Shown here piece after piece: positions 45,072 through 54,051 of a stretch of 64,000 bases of DNA. The position numbers and the translations under genes were made by a program. Source of the DNA: Paenibacillus sp. An7 (GTDB lineage: Bacteria > Bacillota > Bacilli > Paenibacillales > Paenibacillaceae). The stretch covers positions 1-64,000 of the forward strand of contig NZ_WTWX01000004.1 of assembly GCF_009870785.1 (NCBI RefSeq), read 5' to 3'. Under the pieces are notes generated by a model that saw only the letters and a program-made list of their open reading frames with translations, was not told the origin of the DNA and made no database searches. Numbering within the stretch: the stretch's first letter is position 1; each line of letters starts with the position of its first letter.

Positions 45072-45240
45072 GAGTGAAAACCTCCCATAAAAATATTTTG
45101 GTACATACTTCTTTATGATACCGTAGATCTTTTAGGGGTGTACATTCCAATTACGTCATATTTTTGAATTATATGAATAATAAAAACAGCAAAAAAGATC
45201 TCCTTCATATAGAAGAAGACCTTTTTGCTATTATGTTCAA

Positions 45241-45591
45241 TTATTTATGTTTTTTTGCAGCATCGAATGGAGTTGGGACAAAAATATCAATGATCCCAAT
45301 CACAAGGGCTGCTAGAAGAGCACCGAGAATACTTGCTGATACATTACTTACAATATATTGAGATAACCAGATGACAAGCGCACTAACAAGGAATCCCACG
45401 ATCCCCCGACCAAATGGAGATACTCTCTCGCCGAAAATACTTTCGACCACCCATCCGAGTAGTGCAATTACCAGTGCTAACAGAAGTGCACTGCCGAAAC
45501 CATGTACAGAGAAACCAGGAACGATCCAACTTACCAGCAACAATACAATTGCTGCCACAATAAAACGAACAATTGCCCCTAAAATTGACAT
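45241..45591 (-). CDS. Small 4-TM protein, YvlD/phage-holin 4_2 family
   Basis: The 116-aa hydrophobic protein has four predicted membrane segments (IVRFIVAAIVLLLVSWIVPG, then LLLALVIALLGWVVESIFG, VGFLVSALVIWLSQYIV and SILGALLAALVIGIIDIFV) and the family's WVVESIFGERVSPFGRGI loop. Despite the family name such chromosomal proteins are not phage genes; function is unknown. The ATG at 45591 follows AGGAGGATATATGAT, ruling out the longer reading from 45651. Confidence 0.85.
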   Translation of the reverse strand: MSILGAIVRFIVAAIVLLLVSWIVPGFSVHGFGSALLLALVIALLGWVVESIFGERVSPFGRGIVGFLVSALVIWLSQYIVSNVSASILGALLAALVIGIIDIFVPTPFDAAKKHK

Positions 45592-45746
45592 ATCATATAT
45601 CCTCCTTAAATTTGATGTATTCTTGGGTATGCATAACCTATTATGTAGCAAATCAACACAAATTATGTGTAGATTTGATTTCTCAAATGGCGCAAGTCCT
45701 GCTCATTCGTTATAATGAAATATAGAGCCTGAGAGGAGTTGTCACA

Positions 45747-48104
45747 TTGGATTCGAAAATTTTGCATACGTTAGAATATCGTAAAATTTTAAATACAATA
45801 TCTCTATACACACAAACCGAGATAGGTAAACATAAAGCAGAAAATTTAATGCCTGTATCTGATCTTGAAGAAGTGAAATCTTTGCTTACAGGAACAGACC
45901 AAGCTGTGGCTGTAGATCGTTTAAAAGGGATTCCTTCTTTTACGGGAGTGACCGATATTACATCGGCTGTGAAAAGAGCTCGAATCGGAGGAACACTCAG
46001 CCCTCATGAGTTGCTTGCTGTCCATAATACAGTTCATACGGCACGTAGGATAAAACGAATTCTTCACAGCATGGAAGATGAGATTGAAATCAGCAAGTTG
46101 TCATTTTTAAGCGAACAGCTTTCAGAACAAAAACCGCTGGAAGATGCCATTAAATCTTGTATCAATGAAACAGCAGAGGTGCTGGATTCTGCGAGTTCCG
46201 CATTATCACAAATCCGAAGAGAACTTCGGTCAGGTGAATCGCGGATTAGAGAAAAGCTAGACTCCATGATTCGTTCATCTACGGTTTCTAAAATGTTACA
46301 AGACCAGCTGATAACGATTCGCGGGGATCGGTTCGTTATCCCTGTAAAAGCGGAGTATCGGGCCCACTTCGGTGGTATTGTTCATGATCAATCAGGATCG
46401 GGGGCTACTCTGTTTATAGAACCGGAATCTATCGTTGCCATGAACAACAAGCTGAGAGAAACACGTTTAGCAGAAGAACGCGAAATTGAAGTTATTTTGC
46501 AGAAATTGACTGCTCTTGTAGGCGAGCAATCCGAGTGGTTGATTGAGGATGTCGAATTGTTGGGAACCCTTGATTTCATTTTTGCGAAAGGTCGGGTTGC
46601 TCGTGAAATGAAAGCGACACTGCCAATCATGAATGATCGCGGGTTTATGAAGATCAAAAAAGGGCGTCATCCTTTAATCCCACTGGATAAAGTGGTACCG
46701 ACGGATCTTGAACTTGGAAATTCATATAGTTCGATCATTGTGACAGGACCGAATACAGGGGGTAAGACGGTTACCCTTAAAACGGTTGGTCTCCTCAGTC
46801 TTATGGCGATGTCAGGATTATTTGTGCCTGCTGAAGACGGAAGTCAGCTTTGTGTTTTTGATGCGATCTATGCTGATATTGGCGACGAGCAAAGTATTGA
46901 ACAAAGTCTCAGTACGTTTTCAAGCCATATGACGAATATTATTCGCATTCTATCCCAGATGACACCGAAAAGTTTGGTTCTTTTGGATGAACTGGGCGCA
47001 GGGACAGATCCTGCTGAAGGTTCTGCGCTTGCAATCTCTATTCTTGAGCATATTCACTCTACAGGTTGTCGTATGATTGCAACAACTCATTATAGTGAAT
47101 TAAAAGCATATGCATACGAACGAAAAGGAATTATTAATGCGAGCATGGAGTTTGATGTCGCGTCATTAAGTCCGACGTACCGCTTATTGATTGGTGTACC
47201 TGGGCGTAGTAATGCCTTTGCTATTGCTGAACGTTTAGGTCTGCAATCTGACATACTCGACTATGCACGCGGTGAAGTGAAAGAGGAAGATCAGCGTGTT
47301 GAGAATATGATCGCATCCCTTGAAGATAACCGGCTGAAAGCCGAGCAGGAACATGATAAAGCTCAGCAAATTCGTGCAGAACTTGAGCAGCTTCGAAGTC
47401 AGCATGAACATGAAATCAAAAAACTGGAAGAACAACGTGAAAAATGGTTAACGAAGGCCGAGCAAGAAGCTCGTGATATCGTAGCCAAAGCACGTCAAGA
47501 ATCGGAAAAGATCATTCATGACCTTAGAAAAATGGCACTTGAAGAAGGTGCTTCTGTCAAAGAGCATAAGTTGATTGCTGCACGTAAAGGGCTGGAAGAA
47601 GCAGAGCCGGCAGAACGCAAGAAACAAGTGAAAAAAGCAGCGGGGACCAAAAAAATTGGCCTTGGTGATGAAGTGAAGGTCAGCAGTTTGAATCAAAAAG
47701 GCCATGTGGTTGAATTGTCTGACAAAGAGGCACTTGTCCAAATAGGAATTATGAAGATGAAAATAGCTGTCTCCGATCTGGAACTAATCGAAACATCGCA
47801 AAAAGCATCAACTCAGGTTCAGCGCCATGTTACTGCGGTGAAACGGACTCGTGATGATAATGTGCGTTCTGAACTTGATTTGCGAGGAGCGAATCTTGAA
47901 GAAGCACTGATTGAAGCAGATCGTTTTATTGACGAAGCATTTTTATCTAACTTAGGACAAGTGTACTTAATTCACGGAAAAGGAACAGGAGTACTCCGTA
48001 CAGGAATTCAGGATTATTTAAGAAAACACAAAAATGTCAAAAGTTATCGTCTTGGAAATTATGGAGAAGGCGGTTCCGGCGTGACCGTTGTTGAACTGAA
48101 ATAA
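45747..48104 (+). CDS. mutS2: Endonuclease MutS2 (RqcU)
   Basis: The 785-aa MutS-family ATPase lacks the mismatch-reading domain of MutS. It has the core/clamp region, an ABC-type ATPase (Walker A VTGPNTGGKTVTLKT about 331-345; Walker B LVLLDELGAGTDPAEGSAL), a coiled-coil/KOW region and a C-terminal Smr domain (ELDLRGANLEEALIEADRF, HGKGTGVLR). In Bacillus it dissociates collided ribosomes and limits recombination. The start is TTG 45747 behind GAGAGGAGTTGTCACA. It ends the conserved pheT-zapA-mutS2 neighbourhood; a 26-aa membrane peptide follows in the same direction. Confidence 0.95.
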   Translation: MDSKILHTLEYRKILNTISLYTQTEIGKHKAENLMPVSDLEEVKSLLTGTDQAVAVDRLKGIPSFTGVTDITSAVKRARIGGTLSPHELLAVHNTVHTARRIKRILHSMEDEIEISKLSFLSEQLSEQKPLEDAIKSCINETAEVLDSASSALSQIRRELRSGESRIREKLDSMIRSSTVSKMLQDQLITIRGDRFVIPVKAEYRAHFGGIVHDQSGSGATLFIEPESIVAMNNKLRETRLAEEREIEVILQKLTALVGEQSEWLIEDVELLGTLDFIFAKGRVAREMKATLPIMNDRGFMKIKKGRHPLIPLDKVVPTDLELGNSYSSIIVTGPNTGGKTVTLKTVGLLSLMAMSGLFVPAEDGSQLCVFDAIYADIGDEQSIEQSLSTFSSHMTNIIRILSQMTPKSLVLLDELGAGTDPAEGSALAISILEHIHSTGCRMIATTHYSELKAYAYERKGIINASMEFDVASLSPTYRLLIGVPGRSNAFAIAERLGLQSDILDYARGEVKEEDQRVENMIASLEDNRLKAEQEHDKAQQIRAELEQLRSQHEHEIKKLEEQREKWLTKAEQEARDIVAKARQESEKIIHDLRKMALEEGASVKEHKLIAARKGLEEAEPAERKKQVKKAAGTKKIGLGDEVKVSSLNQKGHVVELSDKEALVQIGIMKMKIAVSDLELIETSQKASTQVQRHVTAVKRTRDDNVRSELDLRGANLEEALIEADRFIDEAFLSNLGQVYLIHGKGTGVLRTGIQDYLRKHKNVKSYRLGNYGEGGSGVTVVELK

Positions 48105-48132
48105 GAAGGTTCTATAAGTACAGGAGGATCTC

Positions 48133-48213
48133 ATGAAAAATTTAACCCGGATTTTGTTTGCTGCTGCCATCATTTTTTTTGCAGCAGGAATCGTGTATAT
48201 GATGAACGGGTAA
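48133..48213 (+). CDS. 26-residue membrane peptide
   Basis: A strong ribosome binding site (AGGAGGATCTC) is followed by ATG and a 26-codon frame: MKNLTRI, then a single hydrophobic helix (LFAAAIIFFAAGIVYMM) and a TAA stop. It sits 28 bp after mutS2 and 32 bp before the next frame. Nothing in it identifies a function; the site quality and the clean hydrophobic segment argue that it is translated. Confidence 0.55.
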   Translation: MKNLTRILFAAAIIFFAAGIVYMMNG

Positions 48214-48245
48214 TGGGCTAAGATGAAATGGGAGAGTATGAAAGG

Positions 48246-48878
48246 ATGAATGAAATGGAAACAACAGTATGTCCATGGTGTCAAACAGAAATCGTATGGG
48301 ATGAGGAACTAGGTCCAGAAGAAGAGTGCCCTTATTGCAATAATCCTCTATCAGCCATTCCAGACCAAGAAGAACCTGATACCACTGCAGATGCGTTACA
48401 AACTGGTAACCAAAAAGAAGATCTTCCTAAAGTGAATCTTGAAGGGTATCGTACGGTGAACGTGACGCTCACAGAGGAAGAGGAAATTTTGAAAGAAAAA
48501 GCGGCTGCGAAAGTAACCGAAGAAGATTATGATCAGCTTTGGGAGGACGAAACAGATACACTTCTTCCTACTGCCAGAGTACTTGATCAATATGAAGATT
48601 CGGGGGTTGATTTGGCTAAATATTCTGATGCTGTGCAGTCAATTCTCGATTTACAAGAGGAAGCACCTGAATGTCCAAACTGCCGAGAATTTTTGCTTCA
48701 TACCGGTGTACAGACGGTAACAAGAGACAGCTTTACAAAAGTTCAATCCGTTATGCCTCCGCTTGAAGCACCATTTGGTTTGAATATTTATGTTTGTCCT
48801 TCCTGTTTTCATACGACACAAAGTCTAGCATCCGAGGATAGACTGCGTATGGTGAAACGCTTAAGTCAAAGTAAATAA
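48246..48878 (+). CDS. Zinc-ribbon protein of unknown function
   Basis: The 210-aa protein has two pairs of CxxC motifs: CPWCQTEIVW with CPYCNNPLSA in the first 30 residues and CPNCREFLL with CPSCFHTTQ near the C-terminus (about 146 and 186). This suggests zinc-ribbon folds at both ends joined by an acidic helical middle (about 30-140). No membrane segment is seen. The start is uncertain between ATG 48246 (GGGAG at 48230) and ATG 48255. I do not recognise a family. Confidence 0.72.
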   Translation: MNEMETTVCPWCQTEIVWDEELGPEEECPYCNNPLSAIPDQEEPDTTADALQTGNQKEDLPKVNLEGYRTVNVTLTEEEEILKEKAAAKVTEEDYDQLWEDETDTLLPTARVLDQYEDSGVDLAKYSDAVQSILDLQEEAPECPNCREFLLHTGVQTVTRDSFTKVQSVMPPLEAPFGLNIYVCPSCFHTTQSLASEDRLRMVKRLSQSK

Positions 48879-48894
48879 AAACATGTAATACACG

Positions 48895-48932
48895 GGAATA
48901 CATGCCGCTTCAAGGTGTGTGTTCCTTTTTTT
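48895..48932 (+). terminator. Terminator after the zinc-ribbon gene
   Basis: GGAATACATGCC pairs with GGTGTGTGTTCC (some G-U pairs), followed by seven T residues. Confidence 0.8.
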
Positions 48933-49054
48933 GTTTCCAATTTTACGAAATTGATAATTAGGGACAAGTTTTCTGTGAAGAGAGGACATATTAGTTTTGT
49001 TACTTATGGTAGTCCTGCTTCCTAAAGGAAGCAGAGCGTAAGGAGGGAAACGAA

Positions 49055-50248
49055 GTGAAAAAAGCGATGCTTGACGGGCAATCCAAGCTGCTTCTGTTTG
49101 TGAATGGTCTATTTGTTCTTGCGAGTGCCTTATCGGGCACCTTTATTAATGTGTTTCTATGGAAAAGCCGGCAGGATTTCACCATGATTGGCTGGTTTAC
49201 CATCAGTCAGCAGATAGCGCTTGTCCTTACTTTTTGGCTGGCTGGAAAATGGGTGAAAGAACATAACAAAATGAATGTCATCAGGGTCGGCATTTTATTA
49301 TCTGCTGTATTCTATCTTCTTGTACTCTGGCTTGATCAGCAGGCCGTATCGTATATTTGGCCATTAGGGTTATTACTCGGAACTTCGCTTGGTTTGTTCT
49401 GGATCTCATTTAATGTGGTTTATTTTGAAGTGACGAGTCGAGATAACCGTGACTTATTTAATGGATGGGTTGGGCTTATCGGTTCACTTGTTGGGATTGT
49501 GGGTCCCTGGGCATCGGGTCTTGTCATTTCGCTATCGAAGGCAAATCAAGGATACAGAATCATATTTATAATTTCGATGGTTGTTTATGGAGTGGGCATT
49601 ATTGTCAGTTTCTTTTTGAAAAAAAGAAAGACAGAAGGGACTTACTACTGGATAGAACCTTTTCGCCAGCTAAAAAATACACCGAGTCCGTGGCGTCATG
49701 CAGCTCCTGCTCTTGCTTTTCAAGGAATTAGAGAAGGCGTGTTTTCATTTTTAGTAAACCTCTTGGTATATATCGCTACAACTCAAGAAGTAAAATTAGG
49801 ACAATTCTATCTGTACACATCTTTAGTGGCACTTGTCAGTTATCATTTTGTTGGAAAATGGTATAAACCAGCTCACAGGTACTATGGATCATTGGTGGGG
49901 GCTTTGCTGCTTTCTTTGCTTACACTGCCTTTATTATGGGCTGTTAATTACAGCACCTTACTCATCGTTGGTATTGGATCAGCATTATTTATGCCGTTTT
50001 ATATTTTGCCGATGATCTCTTCTGTATTTGATCTCATGGGCACAAGTGATGAAATGGTGTCAAAAAGAGTCGAACTTGTCGTATTACGTGAAATTTGTCT
50101 AAGCGCAGGAAGGATTGCAGGAATTCTAATCTTTATCCTAGTCCTATCTATCCATGATTCAAGCAAAACAATGACATGGCTTATGGTAATTCTCGGGTTC
50201 TCTCCGGTTCTTAGTTGGCTGTTTCTTCGTAAGCTCGTTCGTATCTAG
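49055..50248 (+). CDS. MFS transporter (YqgE-like)
   Basis: The 397-aa protein has about 10-12 membrane helices and resembles the Bacillus YqgE-type major facilitator permeases. A charged loop between the halves (KKRKTEGTYYWIEPFRQL, about residues 187-204) separates the two bundles. The substrate is unknown. The GTG start at 49055 follows AAGGAGGGAAACGAA. It stands alone between two strong intergenic stretches. Confidence 0.85.
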   Translation: MKKAMLDGQSKLLLFVNGLFVLASALSGTFINVFLWKSRQDFTMIGWFTISQQIALVLTFWLAGKWVKEHNKMNVIRVGILLSAVFYLLVLWLDQQAVSYIWPLGLLLGTSLGLFWISFNVVYFEVTSRDNRDLFNGWVGLIGSLVGIVGPWASGLVISLSKANQGYRIIFIISMVVYGVGIIVSFFLKKRKTEGTYYWIEPFRQLKNTPSPWRHAAPALAFQGIREGVFSFLVNLLVYIATTQEVKLGQFYLYTSLVALVSYHFVGKWYKPAHRYYGSLVGALLLSLLTLPLLWAVNYSTLLIVGIGSALFMPFYILPMISSVFDLMGTSDEMVSKRVELVVLREICLSAGRIAGILIFILVLSIHDSSKTMTWLMVILGFSPVLSWLFLRKLVRI

Positions 50249-50324
50249 CGGTACATAAAGGTCTTGAATACGGGCAAGCTATCAAACGAGAATGAAGAGT
50301 CATACCTAAAAGGAGGTAAGAATT

Positions 50325-50561
50325 ATGCAAAATGGATCAATGCAGCCGATCACCGGTAAGGAACTCGAGTACATTGCGGATTGTTTATCGAATGAAGATT
50401 TATTGACTAAACAGTGTGCAGCGACCGCATCGAGTACTCAAAATCCAGCACTGAAGCAAGTTTTAAGTCAGCATATTCAAATGCATAAACAGCATGCGGA
50501 TCAGCTTATTGGCGTTCTGCAGCAACATCAGCCGCTCGCACCCACACAACCATCTAATTAG
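50325..50561 (+). CDS. Small spore-coat-like protein
   Basis: The 78-aa helical protein (ITGKELEYIADCLSNEDLLTKQCAATA) resembles short CotF-associated proteins found next to cotF-like genes in Bacillales; its C-terminus is Gln/Pro-rich. A ribosome binding site AAAGGAGGTAAGAATT precedes ATG 50325. It lies 44 bp before a CotF-type gene, probably in the same sporulation unit. Confidence 0.7.
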   Translation: MQNGSMQPITGKELEYIADCLSNEDLLTKQCAATASSTQNPALKQVLSQHIQMHKQHADQLIGVLQQHQPLAPTQPSN

Positions 50562-50605
50562 CAGATATCTAAAGTATTTAAATATTGAGAAGGAGGCAGA
50601 ATAAG

Positions 50606-51004
50606 ATGAATTCATCTTCCACTGGTTCATTTATGCCTGATGCAGATTTAGCGTATACCATCTTAGCCGATTTAAAAAGAACGGTAAGAGAATACAGTAC
50701 GGCAACTACCGAATCCAACTGTCCTACTGTTCGCCAAATGTTTACGGATTTAACGAACAGTACTTTGAAATTACAGGGCGAACTTTATACCGTTATGCAA
50801 CAAAATAACTTTTATCCAGCTCCAGGTAAAGCTCTCCAATCAGATATTAATAAACAAATACAGACAGCAAATCAAACAAAACAAGAATGTGAACAGTTCG
50901 TACAACAAAAAAATATCAATACAGTACCCGGCTCACCAATGGGTCAGTCTTATGGGTCACCATTAAATACAAGTGAATATTCCTCCAATCCATACGTAAG
51001 GTAG
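50606..51004 (+). CDS. CotF-type spore coat protein
   Basis: The 132-aa protein belongs to the coat protein F family: an all-helical, ferritin-like body (DADLAYTILADLKRTVREYSTAT, RQMFTDLTNSTLKLQGELYTVM) followed by a flexible Gln/Asn/Ser-rich tail. Such proteins are assembled into the spore coat. ATG 50606 follows AGAAGGAGGCAGAATAAG; an extended reading begins upstream of that site. The two coat genes end in a strong terminator. Confidence 0.82.
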   Translation: MNSSSTGSFMPDADLAYTILADLKRTVREYSTATTESNCPTVRQMFTDLTNSTLKLQGELYTVMQQNNFYPAPGKALQSDINKQIQTANQTKQECEQFVQQKNINTVPGSPMGQSYGSPLNTSEYSSNPYVR

Positions 51005-51022
51005 GAACTATGTTTATAGGAA

Positions 51023-51059
51023 AACAGCACCTCGCTAACAATGAGGTGTTGTTTTTTTA
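51023..51059 (+). terminator. Terminator after the coat genes
   Basis: AACAGCACCTC pairs with GAGGTGTTGTT, followed by a T-run. Confidence 0.85.
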
Positions 51060-51174
51060 TTTGCAGTAATATTCATTTCATGTCATATTATATTTAATCT
51101 GCTTAACGAAAAGGCACTGCATGGCCCGTAACACGGACCCGCTTACTGAAGATGTACTCTCTGGAGGGAAATGC

Positions 51175-51675
51175 ATGATAGAACTTAATGATTTGAAATT
51201 AAAAGTACTTAATTTGTTAAAAGAAGACGCGAGAAGAACCCCGGCACTCCTTGCTACTTTACTTGGGACTTCAGAAGAAGAAATCAAGAAAGCGGTATCG
51301 GAACTTGAGAAAGACAATGTAATCGTGAAGTATGCGACCGTTGTGAACTGGGAAAAAGTCGATGATGAGAAAGTAACCGCCTTAATTGAAGTTCAAATTA
51401 GTCCTGAACGCGGTCGTGGTTTTGAAGGAATTGCAGAACGCATTTATTTGTATCCACAAGTAAAATCAGTGTACCTCATGTCAGGAGCGTATGACCTCCT
51501 AGTTGAGATTGAAGGACGCAATTTACGTGAAGTCGCTAATTTTGTATCGGAAAGACTTTCTACGATTGATTCTGTATTGTCGACCAAGACAAACTTTATT
51601 CTTAAAAAATATAAACAAGACGGCATCATTTTTGAGCCACATCAAGAAGATAAACGGCTCCCTATTTCGCCATAA
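51175..51675 (+). CDS. alaR: Lrp/AsnC-family regulator (AlaR-like)
   Basis: This 166-aa transcription factor has an N-terminal winged helix-turn-helix (LKLKVLNLLKEDARRTPALLATLLGTSEEEIKKAVSELE) and a C-terminal ligand-binding RAM domain with VKSVYLMSGAYDLLVEIEG. In Bacillus subtilis the adjacent pair AlaR/AlaT (yugG/yugH) controls and performs alanine synthesis; the same order here supports that name by synteny. ATG 51175 follows TGGAGGGAAATGC; an ORF read from 51121 starts too early. Confidence 0.82.
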   Translation: MIELNDLKLKVLNLLKEDARRTPALLATLLGTSEEEIKKAVSELEKDNVIVKYATVVNWEKVDDEKVTALIEVQISPERGRGFEGIAERIYLYPQVKSVYLMSGAYDLLVEIEGRNLREVANFVSERLSTIDSVLSTKTNFILKKYKQDGIIFEPHQEDKRLPISP

Positions 51676-51690
51676 AAGGAAGTATGAGAG

Positions 51691-52911
51691 ATGATAGTTA
51701 ACCAAGATAAAAAAGATAATAAATCCGCTTCAAAATCAATGAGTTCGTATCTAAATCCAGGGGCTCAGCAAATACCGCCGTCAGGGATTCGCAAGTTTTT
51801 TGACCTCGTTGGTCCTAACAAAGGGATTATTTCTCTTGGCGTAGGAGAGCCTGATTTTATTACACCATGGCATATGCGTGAAGCTTCTGTATACTCGCTT
51901 GAACGCGGGTTTACGAGTTATACGTCAAACGCCGGTATGATTGAACTTCGAGAAGCGATCAGTGACTACCTTGAGCGGGGATTTCATACTCCATACGATC
52001 CTGAAGATGAAATTCTCGTTACGGTAGGTGGAAGTGAAGCGATTGACCTGGCATTACGTGCACTGATCGTGGCGGGGGATGAAATTTTAGTTCCTGAGCC
52101 TTGTTATGTAGCCTATTCGCCTATTATTTCGCTTGGCGGCGGCGTTCCCGTAGGTATAGAAACGGTAGCAGAACATAATTTTAAGCTGACTCCAGAAGCA
52201 CTTGAAGCAAAAATCACGCCAAAATCCAAAGTATTAATTCTCTGTTATCCAAGCAATCCCACAGGGGCAACCATGACTTACGAAGATTGGCTGCCAATTG
52301 CTGAGATCGTAGAAAAGCATGATCTTATCGTCATTTCAGATGAAATCTATGCGGAACTTACTTATAATCAAAAGCATGTAAGTTTTCCATCGATCCCTGG
52401 GATGAGAGACAGAACCATCCTGGTAAGCGGGTTCTCTAAAGCTTTTGCAATGACAGGTTGGAGAATTGGTTACATGTGCGGAAATTCGGATCTGATTTCA
52501 GCAATGCTTAAAATTCACCAATATACAGTAATGTGTGCTCCGTCTATGGGGCAAGTTGCTGCTCTGGAAGCTTTGCGTAATGGGATAGAGGAAAAGGATC
52601 GAATGGTCGAGTCCTACAATCAGCGGCGTCGATTAATTGTTCAAGGATTTCGGGACATTGGACTTGATTGCCATGAACCTCAAGGTGCATTCTATGCATT
52701 TCCAAGTATACGCAAAACGGGTCTTACTTCAGAGGAGTTTGCCCACAGGTTATTGACGGAAGGTAAAGTTGCAACGGTTCCAGGCGGCGTTTTTGGTTCG
52801 GGTGGAGAAGGCTATTTACGATGTTCCTATGCAACTTCTTTAGCTCAATTAAACGAAGCTTTAGAAAGAATCGGAAATTTTGTTTATAAACTCGAACAAG
52901 TGGGTAAATAA
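51691..52911 (+). CDS. alaT: PLP-dependent aminotransferase, class I/II (AlaT-like)
   Basis: The 406-aa fold-type I aminotransferase has the substrate/PLP motif LGVGEPDFITPWHM, VTVGGSEAIDLAL, YPSNPTGATM, and the PLP lysine in SGFSKAFAMTGWRIGY (Lys about 250). Its position 15 nt after an AlaR-like regulator suggests alanine transaminase (pyruvate to alanine); aspartate or other aminotransferase activity cannot be excluded. Confidence 0.88.
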   Translation: MIVNQDKKDNKSASKSMSSYLNPGAQQIPPSGIRKFFDLVGPNKGIISLGVGEPDFITPWHMREASVYSLERGFTSYTSNAGMIELREAISDYLERGFHTPYDPEDEILVTVGGSEAIDLALRALIVAGDEILVPEPCYVAYSPIISLGGGVPVGIETVAEHNFKLTPEALEAKITPKSKVLILCYPSNPTGATMTYEDWLPIAEIVEKHDLIVISDEIYAELTYNQKHVSFPSIPGMRDRTILVSGFSKAFAMTGWRIGYMCGNSDLISAMLKIHQYTVMCAPSMGQVAALEALRNGIEEKDRMVESYNQRRRLIVQGFRDIGLDCHEPQGAFYAFPSIRKTGLTSEEFAHRLLTEGKVATVPGGVFGSGGEGYLRCSYATSLAQLNEALERIGNFVYKLEQVGK

Positions 52912-53001
52912 AAATAGCATCCGATTTTTTCCTTTGCAGCTGGTATAAAAAACCAAAATATAAACAATTCAACAATTTCCGTAAATTGTAACAATTGGTA
53001 C

Positions 53002-53029
53002 TTGGGTTTATTCATTTTTATGCTATAAT
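53002..53029 (+). promoter_or_regulatory. Promoter of the Spo0E-like gene
   Basis: An extended -10 TGCTATAAT (TATAAT 53024-53029) with TTGGGT at -35 and a 16-nt spacer lies about 36 bases before the start codon. Confidence 0.65.
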
Positions 53030-53064
53030 CTGTAAGGATATAGATTTCTAGGGAGGGATTTACC

Positions 53065-53328
53065 TTGTTTTGTGCCGATTATGATTTGCCGACATACCGA
53101 GGTCAATATGCTGTGGATAGCGATAGCAGCACCTCTTGGCTTATAAACTCGGAGAAAGCATCATCACGCAATCTTTCCTTGGAAGATGAAATCCATATCC
53201 TGCGCAGCAAGATGGAAAGAATCTTTTTAGAAGAGAAGTCTTTTACTTCAGACATAGTGATCGAAATCAGCAGTCTGCTTGATTTAAAGATCAATGAATA
53301 TATGAAGACCTATCCTAAGAAAGCATAA
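53065..53328 (+). CDS. Spo0E-family aspartyl-phosphatase
   Basis: The 87-aa protein carries a Spo0E-like helical hairpin with the motif pattern SxxLD in EISSLLDLKINEYM (about 67-80), which removes phosphate from Spo0A-P and delays sporulation. The N-terminal 40 residues are a divergent extension. It starts at TTG 53065 behind GGGAGGGATTTACC. A strong terminator follows. The assignment rests on the short motif and size. Confidence 0.8.
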   Translation: MFCADYDLPTYRGQYAVDSDSSTSWLINSEKASSRNLSLEDEIHILRSKMERIFLEEKSFTSDIVIEISSLLDLKINEYMKTYPKKA

Positions 53329-53350
53329 AAGCGTGAGCTCATTTTACAGG

Positions 53351-53380
53351 AGAAGACCCTTTTGAGGGTCTTCTTTTTTT
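53351..53380 (+). terminator. Terminator after the Spo0E-like gene
   Basis: AGAAGACCC pairs with GGGTCTTCT around TTTTGA, followed by a T-run. Confidence 0.9.
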
Positions 53381-53435
53381 GTGAAGCAGTATTGTGATAT
53401 GATGTGAAATAAGGGAAAAAGGAGGAATCATTAAA

Positions 53436-54002
53436 GTGGCTAACAGAAGCAGATGGGCTGTAGTTGCATTATTATTCATGGTAATACTTACTGCATGCGG
53501 CAAAGAGGAAGATACGGCGTTCCAGATTTTTATGACAGATGATCAAGGCAGTATTGGCAACATTGAAGAGGAACTTCAATCTAAGTTACAAGAAAAGTTT
53601 GGGGACAGAATAAAAATAGAAGTCATTTCGAGTCCGATCTATAATCAACAAAAACTTCTGCTTGAGTACGTTGGAAAAGCGAATGATCTGATGATTATGC
53701 CCGAAAATGATATGAAAGCATATGGTAGTCAAGGATCACACATTGAACTTGAAGATACATTTAACCCAGAAACCTATAGTCGTGGTTTTTTTAAGGGCGG
53801 TACATATGAGATTGACGAAAATGGAGATATGTCTAAAGATATGGTCACGGGTGATCATTTGTTTGGAATTCCACTTGATGAGATGAAGATATTCCAAGAG
53901 TTGAATTATCCAGCAAAAAATCTGTTCGCAACCATCCCGGTTTCTACATCTGATATCGCATTAGCAAAAGAAGTTCTTAAGTTTATGACGGAATTAAATT
54001 AA
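53436..54002 (+). CDS. Lipoprotein of unknown function
   Basis: The 188-aa product has a signal peptide with lipobox LTAC (Cys about 21). The mature domain has mixed alpha-beta sequence including GNIEEELQSKLQEKFG and LMIMPENDMKAYG, reminiscent of substrate-binding proteins in size but with no family I can name. The GTG start follows AAAGGAGGAATCATTAAA. It heads a compact group with cobinamide kinase-like, PduO and RluA genes; a link to cobalamin uptake is conceivable but not shown. Confidence 0.75.
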   Translation: MANRSRWAVVALLFMVILTACGKEEDTAFQIFMTDDQGSIGNIEEELQSKLQEKFGDRIKIEVISSPIYNQQKLLLEYVGKANDLMIMPENDMKAYGSQGSHIELEDTFNPETYSRGFFKGGTYEIDENGDMSKDMVTGDHLFGIPLDEMKIFQELNYPAKNLFATIPVSTSDIALAKEVLKFMTELN

Positions 54003-54051
54003 TTTATAATGAACGGACAAAGTGATAGACCAGTGGGAGGGGGGCCGAGGG

